64,000 nt of DNA from Dietzia lutea (GTDB lineage Bacteria; Actinomycetota; Actinomycetes; Mycobacteriales; Mycobacteriaceae): contig NZ_CP015449.1 of the NCBI RefSeq assembly GCF_003096075.1, positions 558,001-622,000 of the forward strand, given 5' to 3'. How positions within the stretch are numbered: position 1 is the first letter of the stretch; each line of letters opens with the position of its first letter. Shown piece after piece: positions 9,000-17,879 of this stretch. A model generated the notes under the pieces. It was not told the DNA's origin. It did not search any database and saw nothing but the letters and a program-made list of their open reading frames with translations. The translations under genes and the position numbers were made by a program.

Positions 9000-10150
9000 G
9001 AGGCGGCTCCGGGCGTGGAGCCGGTCGCCGAGCTGGCCGCCGATCCGGTCGATCGGGCCGAGTGGGCGGGGAGGGTCGGATCGCCGGGGAAGAGGCGCGG
9101 GCCCAGCCAGAGGGCGACGTAGACCAGTCCGATGAGGACGGGGACCTCGATGAGCGGGCCGACCACGCCGGCGAGCGCCTGGCCGGAGGCGATGCCGAAC
9201 GTGCCGATGGACACCGCGATCGCGAGTTCGAAGTTGTTGCCGGACGCCGTGAACGCCACGGACGTGGACTTGGCGTAGTTCAGGCCGACGGACCGCGAGA
9301 CGAGCAGGCTGGCGAAGAACATCAGCACGAAGTACAGCAGCAGCGGCACCGCCATCCGCGCCACGTCCAGGGGCTGGGAGGTGATCGCCTCGCCTTGCAT
9401 GGCGAAGAGCAGCACGATGGTGAACAGCAGACCGTAGAGCGCCCACGGGCCGATCCGCGGGAGGAAGGTCTCCTCGTACCACGTGCGGCCGCGCGCGCGT
9501 TCGCCCAGCACGCGGGTGAGGAAGCCGGCCAGCAGCGGGATGCCGAGGAACACCAGCACCGAGGCCACGATCGCCCATACGGAGAACTCCGCGGACACGG
9601 TCTCGAGCCCCAGCCACGACGGCAGCACCTGCAAATAGAACCAGCCGAGTGCGCCGAAGGCCACCACCTGGAAGACGGAGTTGATGGCCACCAGGACGGC
9701 CGCGGCCTCGCGGTCACCGCAGGCGAGGTCGTTCCAGATGAAGACCATCGCGATGCAGCGGGCCAGGCCCACGATGATGAGCCCCGTGCGGTACTCCGGC
9801 AGGTCGGGCAAGAAGATCCACGCCAGGGCGAACATGAACGCCGGGCCGACGATCCAGTTGAGCAGCAGCGAGAGGGTGAGGAGTTTGCGGTCGCCGGTGA
9901 CCCGGTGCGTCTCGTCGTAGCGGACCTTGGCCAACACCGGGTACATCATCACCAGCAGGCCGACGGCGATAGGCACGGAGATCCCGCCGACCTTAACCGC
10001 GTCCAGCGCGCGGTCGAGTCCGGGGATGAAGCGGCCCAGAAGCAGGCCGACGCCCATCGCGGCGAGGATCCACAGCGCGAGCCAGCGGTCGAGGAAGGAC
10101 ATCTCCTTGGCGACCGGCGCCGCGGACGGCGCGGTCGTGGGTGTGCTCAT
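8996..10150 (-). CDS. arsB: ACR3-family arsenite efflux permease
   Basis: A 384-residue ten-helix arsenical resistance-3 (ACR3/BASS superfamily) transporter that exports arsenite. Recognisable family segments are [21 protein letters not shown] near the N-terminus, [19 protein letters not shown] (the conserved Cys region of helix 4) and [17 protein letters not shown] (the helix 9 motif with the conserved Glu). Upstream of ATG 10150 is GAGGAAG. The gene overlaps arsC by ATGA. No ArsR repressor is visible next to it, so regulation is not explained by the window. In mycobacteria the two functions can occur as one fused protein; here they are separate but coupled. Confidence 0.93.
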   Translation of the reverse strand: MSTPTTAPSAAPVAKEMSFLDRWLALWILAAMGVGLLLGRFIPGLDRALDAVKVGGISVPIAVGLLVMMYPVLAKVRYDETHRVTGDRKLLTLSLLLNWIVGPAFMFALAWIFLPDLPEYRTGLIIVGLARCIAMVFIWNDLACGDREAAAVLVAINSVFQVVAFGALGWFYLQVLPSWLGLETVSAEFSVWAIVASVLVFLGIPLLAGFLTRVLGERARGRTWYEETFLPRIGPWALYGLLFTIVLLFAMQGEAITSQPLDVARMAVPLLLYFVLMFFASLLVSRSVGLNYAKSTSVAFTASGNNFELAIAVSIGTFGIASGQALAGVVGPLIEVPVLIGLVYVALWLGPRLFPGDPTLPAHSARSTGSAASSATGSTPGAAS

Positions 10151-10218
10151 CAGGGCGGGACTTCCTCAGATCGGCGGGTTTCTACTCCGAAACGCTAGGC
10201 GAGCGGAGCGGTAGATGC

Positions 10219-10923
10219 TCATCGCGGGCACGGGTAAGGGGCGGTGGAGCCCGACGCATGGTGGTTCCGCATGGCGTGGAAGTGCTCGACAGCGTCGACG
10301 ACAGAGCACGATCCCAGCGTGCTCGACAGTCCGCCGTCGGCGAGCTCGGTCGCGGGATGCACTGCGTGACGAAGTTGGTCCGCCAGGTAGTCCGGCCGCC
10401 CGTACACGGACATATGTCGCGCGGCGTGCGCTGCGGTGGCGTCGACGGCGGCCCAGTCGACCGCCCACCCGGCGAGCCGGAACATCCGGTCGAAGAACAC
10501 CCGCTGGGTGCGGCTGTTGCCATCGCGGAAAGGGTGGACCAGCGTGAGCTCCGACCAGTGCGACGCGATCGTGTCGGTGGCCGCGTCGGTGTCGGTGGTG
10601 CTGGGCGGGTCGTCGGCGATCCGGCGGAACACCCGGTCGAGTTCGTCGGCCAGGAACTGCGGTCGGGCGTGAGGGATGCCGAGCGCGCGGGTCTCGACGG
10701 TGCGGAGCTCCCCGGCCCAGTCGAAGATGTCCTGGAGGATGTAGCGGTGGATCGCCCGAAGGTGGGCGAAGTCAAAGCGCCCGTCGACGGGGTGGAGCTC
10801 CAGCTCCACGACGCGGAAGAAGGCGAGGTCGCGTTCGTACTCGGCGAGGACGGCCGGGTCGCTGACGCCGAGTAGGTTACGCAGGACCCCCGAGGGCTCC
10901 CGATACGGATCCCGGGAGGTCAT
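10219..10923 (-). CDS. Fic-domain toxin (AMP-transferase fold)
   Basis: A 234-residue Fic-domain protein of the class regulated by a separate small antitoxin. The core is IHRYILQDIFDWAGELR, then the Fic loop HPFRDGNSRTQR at residues 130-141. The catalytic His and the acidic residue are present, but the second Gly of the canonical GNGR is Ser, and this could alter activity. Fic toxins transfer AMP (or another NMP) to target proteins such as gyrase or topoisomerase IV; the target here is unknown. Twenty-seven bases upstream is a VbhA-like antitoxin gene, making a typical antitoxin-toxin operon. Confidence 0.88.
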   Translation of the reverse strand: MTSRDPYREPSGVLRNLLGVSDPAVLAEYERDLAFFRVVELELHPVDGRFDFAHLRAIHRYILQDIFDWAGELRTVETRALGIPHARPQFLADELDRVFRRIADDPPSTTDTDAATDTIASHWSELTLVHPFRDGNSRTQRVFFDRMFRLAGWAVDWAAVDATAAHAARHMSVYGRPDYLADQLRHAVHPATELADGGLSSTLGSCSVVDAVEHFHAMRNHHASGSTAPYPCPR

Positions 10924-10950
10924 GCGTACTCACCGCCGTCAGGGTGGCGG

Positions 10951-11139
10951 TCAGCCGGCGGTGCGCTCGTGCGCCGCGGCGCGGATCGCGGCGAGCGCCT
11001 CGTCGCGGCTGAGTAGACTGTCGGCGAAGCGTCGCGTGATGTCGGTGGCCTCCGGGGACGGCTCCATGCCGGCCATGCGGTGGCCGGCGGTCGCCCCGGC
11101 GAGGGCCTGGTCGGTGGTCGGGCGGATGCGGGTGGACAG
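10951..11139 (-). CDS. VbhA-like Fic antitoxin, probable CTG start
   Basis: A 62-codon frame upstream of fic. It ends SPEATDITRRFADSLLSRDE then ALAAIRAAAHERTAG, matching the helical pattern of VbhA-type antitoxins that clamp Fic proteins. No ATG, GTG or TTG lies in frame near the expected start. A perfect AAGGAGG sits five bases before a CTG (11139-11137), giving a protein of the family length that begins STRIRPTTDQAL. An internal ATG would give only about 41 residues. Where family members have a Glu that blocks the Fic ATP site (often seen as LEG), this one reads MAG, so the inhibitory Glu appears replaced by Ala. The gene is too short to be found by length filters. Confidence 0.68.
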   Translation of the reverse strand: MSTRIRPTTDQALAGATAGHRMAGMEPSPEATDITRRFADSLLSRDEALAAIRAAAHERTAG

Positions 11140-11257
11140 GATGTCCTCCTTGCGTCGACGTCGGCCTGATTCTACCGGCTCACTGATGCGCTCGACTCGG
11201 CCCAGCCAATGGGCTGCTGCTCAGCAAGTGGAAATCGGAACCTACCTGGGCGAGATT

Positions 11258-11272
11258 AACCGTGATACGGTT
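11258..11272. promoter_or_regulatory. Palindromic operator candidate of the toxin/RHH operon
   Basis: AACCGT-GAT-ACGGTT is a perfect 6+6 inverted repeat with a 3-base centre, ending seven bases before the GTG of the toxin gene. Ribbon-helix-helix antitoxins usually repress their own operon by binding such palindromes, so this is the likely autoregulatory site. This is inferred from position and symmetry only. Confidence 0.55.
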
Positions 11273-11278
11273 TTGGCT

Positions 11279-11605
11279 GTGAAGGTGGTGATCTACGGGT
11301 CCGCGCGGCGCCATGGCGTGGCGGATGCGGAGATCAGGACGGTGGTGGCGCACCCGATAGTGCGTTACGGCGTGGTGCCGCGGGCGGAACCCGAGGCGAA
11401 GCTGATCAGGTTGGTCGGCGACACGAACGGCGGTCCGTTGATCGAGGTGGTCGCCGATCAGATCGAGCCAGACGAGCTGCATGTGTTCCACGCGATGCTG
11501 CTCACCGTCGCGGTGGCTCGCGAGGTTTTTGACGCAACCGGAGGGGCGGTTGATCTGACAGATCAGGTCACTCGCAAGCAGAGAACTCGATTGGAGGAAA
11601 CATGA
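11279..11605 (+). CDS. Putative toxin of a toxin/RHH-antitoxin pair
   Basis: A 108-residue basic protein starting MKVVIYGSARRHGVADAEIR. The SARRHGV-D-xxI opening followed by a small beta-rich region ending in an ELHVFHAM segment recalls small toxins (BrnT-like or related) encoded just before ribbon-helix-helix antitoxins in actinobacteria. I do not assign it to a named family with certainty. Its TGA overlaps the antitoxin ATG (ATGA). GTG 11279 follows the palindrome directly and no good ribosome site precedes it, so a leaderless transcript is possible. An upstream TTG at 11273 is an alternative start. Confidence 0.62.
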   Translation: MKVVIYGSARRHGVADAEIRTVVAHPIVRYGVVPRAEPEAKLIRLVGDTNGGPLIEVVADQIEPDELHVFHAMLLTVAVAREVFDATGGAVDLTDQVTRKQRTRLEET

Positions 11606-11886
11606 GTACTGCCGATGACCGCGAGTCGCGCTATGCGCGCCTGGCCGACGCGGTGGAAGCCGGTGAGTATGAGATCGACTCCGGAACTGTTGAGGTGCGA
11701 CCGGACTATCGGCCCGGCCGGCCGCGTACAGGTGTCGTAGCAGAAGAAACTCGACCCTTGGCTGTCCGGTTGAACGCGTCGGACCGGCGCAGGCTCGCGG
11801 ACTACGCCGAGCGGACCGGGCAGCCGATGAGTACGATTATCCGCTCGGCGATTGAGGAGTATCTCGGACGACACCCCGCAGCCTGA
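11602..11886 (+). CDS. Ribbon-helix-helix antitoxin
   Basis: A 94-residue protein with the DNA-binding ribbon-helix-helix at its C-terminal half: RPLAVRLNASDRRRLADYAE, then TGQPMSTIIRSAIEEYLG. The N-terminal half is acidic and probably binds the toxin encoded immediately upstream. GGAGGAAAC precedes the ATG. The domain order (toxin-binding first, DNA-binding last) is the reverse of many CopG-like antitoxins but common for RelB/BrnA-like partners. It should repress the operon through the palindrome at 11258-11272. The pair lies back to back with the Fic/VbhA module, marking this as an accessory patch. Confidence 0.8.
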   Translation: MSTADDRESRYARLADAVEAGEYEIDSGTVEVRPDYRPGRPRTGVVAEETRPLAVRLNASDRRRLADYAERTGQPMSTIIRSAIEEYLGRHPAA

Positions 11887-11943
11887 TCCCGTGATGGTGC
11901 GCGACTCGTCGATTCTTACCCTTTGTAGTCGCGGATCTGCCCT

Positions 11944-12702
11944 TCACAGGATGCCGAGGACGTCGGTCTCAAGCCATCCCGGCGCGAGGCGCGCGAACTC
12001 CGCCGGGCCGAGGCCACCCGCACCGCAGGGGACCCGGCCGAGCAGTGGCACACCGGTCAGGCGCGGGAGGTCTTCCAGGTTGAGGCGTTCGGCAAGGTTC
12101 GGATCGTACTGCCACGACCCGATCACGATCCCCGCGCACCGCAGGCCCGCCGCCTCGACCGCGCGTACAGCCAACTCGGTGTCCGAAAGGGTGCCCAGAC
12201 CGGCTCGGGCCACCACGATCACCGGGGCGTCGAGTGCGGCGGCCAGGTCAAGGACGGTGAGGTCGGTGCCGAGTCGCACGAGCACGCCGCCGGCGCCCTC
12301 GATGAGGTCGAGGCGCCCGTCGGTCCACGCGGGCCCGACGTCCGCCTCGCAGTTGGATGCGCTTGCGAGCTGCGCGTCGCCCGGCACGGGTTCCGCGAGC
12401 CAGCCCCGGATCGGATCGACGAGCTCCGCCAGCGTGGACTGCGGCAGACCGGCCACGCGCGCGGCGGTCTCGGGCGCGAGTGGATCGGGCAGCCGCCGGA
12501 CCTCCAGCACGCGGCGCGCTCCCGACAGTCGCGCGGCCTCGTCGGCGTCCCCGGGCTGGCCGGCGGCGAGGCCGGTCTGGATCGGCTTGCAGAGGCCCAC
12601 GTCCAGGCCGACGGCCCGGGCTGCCGCGGCCAGCGCCGCGGTGGCCACCGTCTTGCCGACGTCCGTGCCGGTGCCGGTGACGACCACCGGCGCGCCTGTC
12701 AC
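11944..12702 (-). CDS. bioD: Dethiobiotin synthetase
   Basis: A 252-residue ATP-dependent carboxylase that closes the ureido ring of dethiobiotin from diaminopelargonic acid and CO2, the third step of biotin ring assembly. The P-loop VVTGTGTDVGKT and CKPIQTG follow the N-terminus, and LIEGAGGVLVRLG is the conserved carboxylate/Mg2+ region. It starts at GTG 12702, overlapping the bioF stop by GTGA. It is the last gene of the bioBAFD operon. Confidence 0.95.
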   Translation of the reverse strand: MTGAPVVVTGTGTDVGKTVATAALAAAARAVGLDVGLCKPIQTGLAAGQPGDADEAARLSGARRVLEVRRLPDPLAPETAARVAGLPQSTLAELVDPIRGWLAEPVPGDAQLASASNCEADVGPAWTDGRLDLIEGAGGVLVRLGTDLTVLDLAAALDAPVIVVARAGLGTLSDTELAVRAVEAAGLRCAGIVIGSWQYDPNLAERLNLEDLPRLTGVPLLGRVPCGAGGLGPAEFARLAPGWLETDVLGIL

Positions 12703-13943
12703 GCCGACGCCCCGTCGAGCCGCGCGGAGACCGTGGCCCGGTGGCCGTGCTCGTCGAGCACGCGCGCGAGCACATCGCTCGCGCGCGCGAGGTCGGCCTC
12801 GGACAGATCCGCGCGGGCGGTGAGCCGCAGCCGGGCGGTGCCCTCGGGAACCGACGGCGGCCGGAAGCAGCCCACGCGCACACCCAGCTCCAGGCACCGG
12901 ACGGCCGCCGAGACGGCGCAGGCCGGATCGCCGAGGATCACCGACACCACCGCCGACCGTGGCTGGTCGGCGCCGGTGACCGCGGCCAGGTGCTCGGCCA
13001 CCTTCACCACGCGCGAGGCGAGCGCGGGGTCGCGGCGCAGGACGCCGAGCGCCGCGCGGGCCGCGCCCACTGCGGATGGCGCGAGGCCGGTGTCGAAGAT
13101 GAACGTGCGCGCGGTGTCCACCACGTGGTCGCGGACGCGCTCCGAGCACAGCACCACCCCGCCCTGGGAGCCGAGCGCCTTGGACAGCGTCGCCGTGACC
13201 ACCACGCCCTCGTGCCCGCTCAGCCCCAGCTCCTCGACGAGCCCACGACCGCCGGTGCCACGCACACCGAGCCCGTGGGCCTCGTCGACCAGCAGCACGG
13301 CCCCGTGGGCGCGGCTCGCGCCGTGCAACGCCAGCAGCGGGGCGAGCTCGCCGTCGGCGCTGTACACGGAGTCGGTGACGACCAACGCGCGCTCCTCGGT
13401 GCGCTCGGCCAGGGCACGGGCGACCGCGGCGACGTCACCGCGGTCGACGACCACGACCCGCGCCCGCGACAGGCGGCACGCGTCCACGAGCGACGCATGG
13501 GAGCCGCCGTCGGAGACGATGAGCGATCCCCGCCCCGACAGCGCCACCACCGCGCCGAGGTTGGCGGTGTAGCCCGAGGAGAACACGAGCCCGGCGGGCT
13601 GGCCGCAGAACCCCGAGAGCTCACTCTCCAGCGCGAGGTGGTCCTCGGTGGTACCGGTGACCAGGCGCGATCCGGTCGCACCCGCGCCCCAGCGGCGGGT
13701 CGCCGCCACGGCCGCCTCGACCACCTCGGGGTGGCGGCCCAGGCCGAGGTAGTCGTTGGAGGCCAGGTCGATCACCCCGTCGTCGGCGGGCCGCGGGCGC
13801 AGGACGCGATGCAGGCCCCGGGCGGCGCGGTCGGCGGCCGCGTCGTCGAGCCAGTCCAGCGCGGTGGAGCGCCCGGCCGGAGCCGCACCGGCCGGACCCG
13901 CCCCGGCCCCGGCGGGCCCGCCGCAGCAGGCGCGCGCGGTCAT
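12699..13943 (-). CDS. bioF: 8-amino-7-oxononanoate synthase
   Basis: A 414-residue pyridoxal-phosphate enzyme that condenses pimeloyl-CoA/ACP with alanine. [13 protein letters not shown] and [13 protein letters not shown] near the N-terminus, [11 protein letters not shown] (PLP ring contact) and [11 protein letters not shown] (Schiff-base Lys) are diagnostic of the alpha-oxoamine synthase family. The first about 25 residues are an Ala/Gly/Pro-rich extension, so a later start is possible. Its ATG overlaps the bioA stop (ATGA), and its stop overlaps bioD, giving a fully coupled operon. Confidence 0.95.
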   Translation of the reverse strand: MTARACCGGPAGAGAGPAGAAPAGRSTALDWLDDAAADRAARGLHRVLRPRPADDGVIDLASNDYLGLGRHPEVVEAAVAATRRWGAGATGSRLVTGTTEDHLALESELSGFCGQPAGLVFSSGYTANLGAVVALSGRGSLIVSDGGSHASLVDACRLSRARVVVVDRGDVAAVARALAERTEERALVVTDSVYSADGELAPLLALHGASRAHGAVLLVDEAHGLGVRGTGGRGLVEELGLSGHEGVVVTATLSKALGSQGGVVLCSERVRDHVVDTARTFIFDTGLAPSAVGAARAALGVLRRDPALASRVVKVAEHLAAVTGADQPRSAVVSVILGDPACAVSAAVRCLELGVRVGCFRPPSVPEGTARLRLTARADLSEADLARASDVLARVLDEHGHRATVSARLDGASA

Positions 13944-15292
13944 CGGCCCGCCCCCGCGGCCGCCGCCCCGGCCACCGCGGCCGCACAGATCAGGTCGATC
14001 TCCTCATCCGTAGAGATCAACGGCGGCATCGTGTAGACGAGGTCCCGGAAGGGGCGTAGCCACACTCCGTGGGAGGTGATCGCGCTCGTCGTCGTCGTCA
14101 TCTCCACCGGCCGATCGAGCTGCACCACACCGATCGCGCCGAGCACCCGCACGTCCACCACGCCCGGCAGCTCGCGCGCGGGCGCGAGGCCGCGCCGCAG
14201 ACCCGCCTCGATGCGCGCGACCTGCTCGCGCCACTCGCCGGCCTCGACCAGGTCCAGGGACGCGCACGCCACCGCGCACGCCAGCGGGTTGCCCATGAAC
14301 GTGGGCCCGTGCGCCAGGCCACCCGCCTCGCCGGCGCTGATGACCTCGGCCACGCGATCGGTGGTGAGCGTCGCGGCGAGGGTGAGATACCCGCCGGTCA
14401 GGGCCTTGCCGACGCACATCACGTCGGGCGCGACGCCCGCGTGGTCGGCCGCCCACAGCTCGCCGGTGCGGCCGAAGCCGGTGGCGATCTCGTCAAAGAT
14501 GAGCAGCGCGCCGGTCTCGTCGGCCAACCGCCGCAGATCGCGCAGGTGGTCGGGGTGGTGGAAGCGCATCCCGCCGGCGCCCTGGACGACCGGCTCCACG
14601 ATGATCCCGGCCAGCTCATCGGCGTGCTCGCGGATCACCCGCTCCAACTCGGCGACGTACGCCGCGTCGTAATGCGCGGGCGGTGCGGGCGCGAAGACCT
14701 GCTCGGCCACGACGCCCCGCCACATCGCGTGCATGCCGCCTTGAGGATCACAGACACTCATCGGCGCGAGGGTGTCGCCGTGGTAGCCGCCGCGCCACGT
14801 CGCCAGCCGCGTCCGCTCCGGGCGGCCGAGCGAGCGCTGGAACTGGATCGCCATCTTCGCCGCGACCTCTACAGACACAGAGCCCGAGTCGGCGAGGAAG
14901 ACCTTGTTCAGCGCGCCGGGGGCGAGGCGGGCGAGCCGGGCGGCGAGCTCGACCGCCGGCTCGTGTGTGAGCCCGCCGAACATCACGTGGCTCATCGTGT
15001 CGATCTGGCGGTGCGCGGCCGCGTCGAGGTGCGGGTGCCGGTAGCCGTGGATCGCCGCCCACCACGAGCTCATGCCGTCGACGAGCTCGCGCCCGTCGGC
15101 CAGCTGGAGCCGGGTGCCCCGCGCCGAGACGACCGGCAGCGGTTCCGTGCTCGCGGGGAACCCGCCGTAGGGGTGCCACACGTGCTCGGCGTCAGCGGCG
15201 AGGAGCGCGGCGGTGGGCGCGGCGGTGGGCGCGGCGGTGGGGGTGTCGACGACGAGGCCGTCTGTCCGGGGAAGGTGAACCGAGGCCGACAT
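13940..15292 (-). CDS. bioA: Adenosylmethionine-8-amino-7-oxononanoate aminotransferase
   Basis: A 450-residue class III PLP aminotransferase that makes 7,8-diaminopelargonate, using S-adenosylmethionine as amino donor in this family. [10 protein letters not shown] at the N-terminus and [14 protein letters not shown] are typical of BioA, and [26 protein letters not shown] and [13 protein letters not shown] provide the cofactor contacts and catalytic Lys. A tandem TAAP repeat (three 12-base units near 15207-15241) extends the N-terminus. The start lies one base after the bioB stop (TGACATG). Confidence 0.95.
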   Translation of the reverse strand: MSASVHLPRTDGLVVDTPTAAPTAAPTAALLAADAEHVWHPYGGFPASTEPLPVVSARGTRLQLADGRELVDGMSSWWAAIHGYRHPHLDAAAHRQIDTMSHVMFGGLTHEPAVELAARLARLAPGALNKVFLADSGSVSVEVAAKMAIQFQRSLGRPERTRLATWRGGYHGDTLAPMSVCDPQGGMHAMWRGVVAEQVFAPAPPAHYDAAYVAELERVIREHADELAGIIVEPVVQGAGGMRFHHPDHLRDLRRLADETGALLIFDEIATGFGRTGELWAADHAGVAPDVMCVGKALTGGYLTLAATLTTDRVAEVISAGEAGGLAHGPTFMGNPLACAVACASLDLVEAGEWREQVARIEAGLRRGLAPARELPGVVDVRVLGAIGVVQLDRPVEMTTTTSAITSHGVWLRPFRDLVYTMPPLISTDEEIDLICAAAVAGAAAAGAGR

Positions 15293-15293
15293 G

Positions 15294-16424
15294 TCAGGCG
15301 TTCGCGGGCTCGCTCGTGCCGGCTCCGCGCGTGCGGATGGCCACCTTCTCGTCCCGCCTTCCGGGGGCCGTGGCGGGCGCCGCGGTCGCGGGCTCGGCGT
15401 GCTCGGCGGGGTGCTCGTCGGCGTGGTCGGGCTGGTCCATCCGCAGGACCTCGAGGCCGGCGTCGGCGATCATCTGCAGGTCCTCGGCGCCGGGTTGGCC
15501 CTCGCTGGTGAGGTAGTCGCCCAGGAACAGGGAGTTCGCCACGTACAGGGCGATGCCCTGCAGGTGGCCCAGGTGCCGCTCGCGGCCGGCGGCCACGCGG
15601 ATCTCGGTGTCGGGGGCGACGAAGCGGACCATCGCGAGGATGCGCAGGCAGTCGCGCGGGTTGAGCGTGTCGACGCCCTCGAGCGGGGTTCCGTCGAAGG
15701 GCAGGAGGAAGTTCACCGGGATCGAGTCGACCTCCTTCGCGCGCAGGTCGAACGCCAGCTCCACGAGCTGCTCGCGGGACTCGCCCATACCGGCGATGAA
15801 GCCCGAGCACGCCGACAGGCCCGCGCCGTGCGCCTGCGCGACGGTGTGCTCGCGGTCGGCGTACGTGTGCGTGGTGCAGATGTCCTCGTAATGGCTCTCG
15901 GCCGTGTTGAGATTGTGGTTGTAGGCGTCGGCGCCGCTCGCGCAGAGTTTCTCGGCCTGCCCGTCCTTGAGCGCGCCGAGGCACGCGCACACCTCGACGC
16001 CCGGGGTGTCGGACTTGATGGCCTCGATGATGTCGGTGACCTTGCCGACCTCGCGGTTGCTGGGGCCGGTGCCACTGGCGACCAGGCACACGCGCGAGGC
16101 TCCGGCCGCGATGCCCGCCCTGGCGGCGGTGACGGCTTCGTCGGTGTTGAGCCACGTATAGCGCAGGATGCCGGCCGTGGAGTTGAGGCGCTGCGAGCAG
16201 TAGAAGCAGTCCTCCGGGCACAGGCCGGACTTGAGGTTGACCAGGTAGTTGACCTTGACGGTGGTGCCGAAGTACTCGAAGCGCAGCCGGGACGCCGCGG
16301 CCACGACATTCATGAGCTCGGAGTCCGGCGAGTCGAGGACTGCCAGGGCGTCCGCCGGGGTGACGGCTCCGCCGGCGAGGACGTGGTCCGCGAGCTCGTG
16401 CCAGCGGGGGGTGGGGACGGGCAT
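15294..16424 (-). CDS. bioB: Biotin synthase
   Basis: A 376-residue radical-SAM enzyme inserting sulfur into dethiobiotin. Cys69, Cys73 and Cys76 in CPEDCFYC bind the 4Fe-4S cluster, and NYLVNLKSG and YNHNLNTAE are family motifs. I chose ATG 16424 over an in-frame ATG eight codons upstream because GGAGGAAGCC directly precedes it. The C-terminus has a dispensable Ala/Pro/Glu-rich tail of about 50 residues. It is the first gene of the operon, and its promoter region carries BioQ-type operators. Confidence 0.96.
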   Translation of the reverse strand: MPVPTPRWHELADHVLAGGAVTPADALAVLDSPDSELMNVVAAASRLRFEYFGTTVKVNYLVNLKSGLCPEDCFYCSQRLNSTAGILRYTWLNTDEAVTAARAGIAAGASRVCLVASGTGPSNREVGKVTDIIEAIKSDTPGVEVCACLGALKDGQAEKLCASGADAYNHNLNTAESHYEDICTTHTYADREHTVAQAHGAGLSACSGFIAGMGESREQLVELAFDLRAKEVDSIPVNFLLPFDGTPLEGVDTLNPRDCLRILAMVRFVAPDTEIRVAAGRERHLGHLQGIALYVANSLFLGDYLTSEGQPGAEDLQMIADAGLEVLRMDQPDHADEHPAEHAEPATAAPATAPGRRDEKVAIRTRGAGTSEPANA

Positions 16425-16434
16425 GGCTTCCTCC

Positions 16435-16496
16435 TGAACGCCGTTCATTGAACGGTGTTCAAGCTAACCCAGCTGCTCCGACTTGTACAGCGTTCA
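16435..16496. promoter_or_regulatory. Three BioQ-type operators in the bioB/bioQ divergent promoter
   Basis: Site 1 at 16435-16447 is TGAAC-GCC-GTTCA. Site 2 at 16448-16462 is TTGAAC-GGT-GTTCAA, a perfect palindrome. Site 3 at 16484-16496 is TGTAC-AGC-GTTCA with one mismatch. BioQ of corynebacteria and mycobacteria is known to bind TGAAC-N3-GTTAC-like palindromes. The sites lie between the bioB start and the divergent TetR gene, so they can control both directions. Confidence 0.85.
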
Positions 16497-16530
16497 GGGA
16501 AATCGGGGTCGGGCGGTAGGATCGTCGATC

Positions 16531-17067
16531 GTGGCCCTGACAACGACAACGGTCGTCGATACCGCACTCGACCTGCTCCGCGAGTCCGGGCTGCCCGGTA
16601 TGTCGATGCGCACGTTGGCGACGCGGTTGGGCGTCCAGCCGAGTGCGCTGTACTGGCACGTGTCGTCCAAGCAGGCGCTGCTCGCCTCGGTCTCCGAGCG
16701 GATCCTCGCGGCCATGGGGCCGGTGGGCTCCGGGGCGTCGGCGGCCGCCGAGCTGCGGGAAGTGGGCGCGGCCCTGCGGGCGGCGGTCACGGGCGTGCCG
16801 GACGGCGCGGAGATCGTCGCGCTCGGCCTCGCGGCGGGTGCGGTGAACCCGGTCGCCGGGGCGGTCGAGGCCACCTGCGCCCGCCACGGCCTGGAGGGTC
16901 GGGCCGCGGGCCTGACGACGGCTCTGACCTCCTACGTGGTGGGCCTGAGCCTGGAGGAGCAGACCCACAACAACCTCACCGTCGCCGATCCCGCGACGCC
17001 GCCGGTCGAGTTCGAGGCGCGGTTCGAGCAGGGCCTGGACGCGCTGCTCGCGGGCGTGCCCGCCTGA
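16531..17067 (+). CDS. bioQ: TetR-family biotin repressor BioQ
   Basis: A 178-residue TetR-family regulator with the helix-turn-helix in residues about 5-50 (LRESGLPGMSMRTLATRLGV, then SALYWHVSSKQALL). I chose GTG 16531 because it gives the normal short N-terminus MALTTTTVVDTALDLL; longer readings add sequence from the operator region. Divergent placement from bioBAFD, with TGAAC-N3-GTTCA operators between, identifies it by context as BioQ, which represses biotin genes in actinobacteria that lack BirA-type control. Site 3 overlaps its own promoter region, implying autoregulation. Confidence 0.85.
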   Translation: MALTTTTVVDTALDLLRESGLPGMSMRTLATRLGVQPSALYWHVSSKQALLASVSERILAAMGPVGSGASAAAELREVGAALRAAVTGVPDGAEIVALGLAAGAVNPVAGAVEATCARHGLEGRAAGLTTALTSYVVGLSLEEQTHNNLTVADPATPPVEFEARFEQGLDALLAGVPA

Positions 17068-17132
17068 CGCGCGGCCCCGCTCGGCTCGGCTCCTGCGGCC
17101 GGCGGATGAAGGCCGGCCGGGGAGGGGCGGCG

Positions 17133-17723
17133 TCAGTAGCGGGCGAAGACCTGGGTGGCGTAGAGCTTGCCGTCCGCAGCCACGGCGGCGCCCATGCCCA
17201 TCGAGGTGTGCCGCGAGTCAAGGATGTTGTCGCGGTGGCTCGGCGAGCGCATCCACTGATCCACCAGCTGCTGCGGCGTGGCGCGCTCGTAGTTCTGCAG
17301 CACGTTCTCGCCGAAGGAGCGCCAGCCCCCGGGGATCTGGGTGCGCACATTCGGGTTGTGGAACATCCGGTTTTGCGTGGCCTGGACGTTGCTCCACTGG
17401 ACCGCGACCTCGGTCAGTCCGGCGTGTACCGCGAGGGGGCCCACTCCGTTGGCCGCGCGGGCGGCGTTGGTGGCCTGCTCCAGCTGCGCGCGGTACGCGG
17501 CGGACTCCGGCCCCGAGGCGGGGGCGTCGTCGGCCGCGGCGGGCGCCGGCTCGGCTCCGCCGATCGTCAGCCCGGGCAGCTCGATCTGCGGCGCCTGGAT
17601 GTCCGGCACCTGGATCTGCGATCCCTGGGCCGAGGCCTGCGGGGCTGCGCCCAGCGCGAGGGTGGTCGTGGCGGCGGCGACCATCACGAGGCCGCGGCGT
17701 AGGGGGGTGTTGGCTCGGGTCAT
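17133..17723 (-). CDS. Secreted CAP (SCP/PR-1) domain protein
   Basis: A 196-residue exported protein. The signal peptide is MTRANTPLRRGLVMVAAATT up to an APQASAQG cleavage region, then a Pro/Gln linker and a CAP domain (residues about 80-196) with NAARAANGVGPL, WRSFGENVLQNY (the GENV-type motif), MRSPSHRDNIL and MGMGAAV. Such proteins are common secreted factors in actinobacteria; their biochemical role is unsettled. I chose ATG 17723 (GAAAGG upstream). It is the first of three related secreted genes in the same direction, each apparently its own transcription unit. Confidence 0.85.
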   Translation of the reverse strand: MTRANTPLRRGLVMVAAATTTLALGAAPQASAQGSQIQVPDIQAPQIELPGLTIGGAEPAPAAADDAPASGPESAAYRAQLEQATNAARAANGVGPLAVHAGLTEVAVQWSNVQATQNRMFHNPNVRTQIPGGWRSFGENVLQNYERATPQQLVDQWMRSPSHRDNILDSRHTSMGMGAAVAADGKLYATQVFARY

Positions 17724-17828
17724 GCGTATGCCTTTCGCCTGACACGGCCCGGCGTTCGGGCCGACGGGCGCCACCCTAAGAACCGGCTCCGAGGCTAAGC
17801 CACCGGTCACCCGCCCTCAGCCGCAGTG

Positions 17829-17860
17829 AGCAGGGCCGCGCAGCCGGGCGCGGCCCTGCT
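17829..17860 (-). terminator. Hairpin between two secreted-protein genes
   Basis: A 13-bp perfect stem (AGCAGGGCCGCGC with GCGCGGCCCTGCT) and a 6-base loop lie just beyond the stop of the 17880-18503 gene. There is no clear T-run, as is common for high-GC actinobacterial terminators. Confidence 0.6.
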
Positions 17861-17879
17861 CTGGACGGGTGTTCGTAAG

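Noticed and set aside
8996-11139. ArsR repressor expected beside the arsenite pump
   Set aside because: No ArsR-type winged-helix frame is present between the pump and the Fic genes on either strand.
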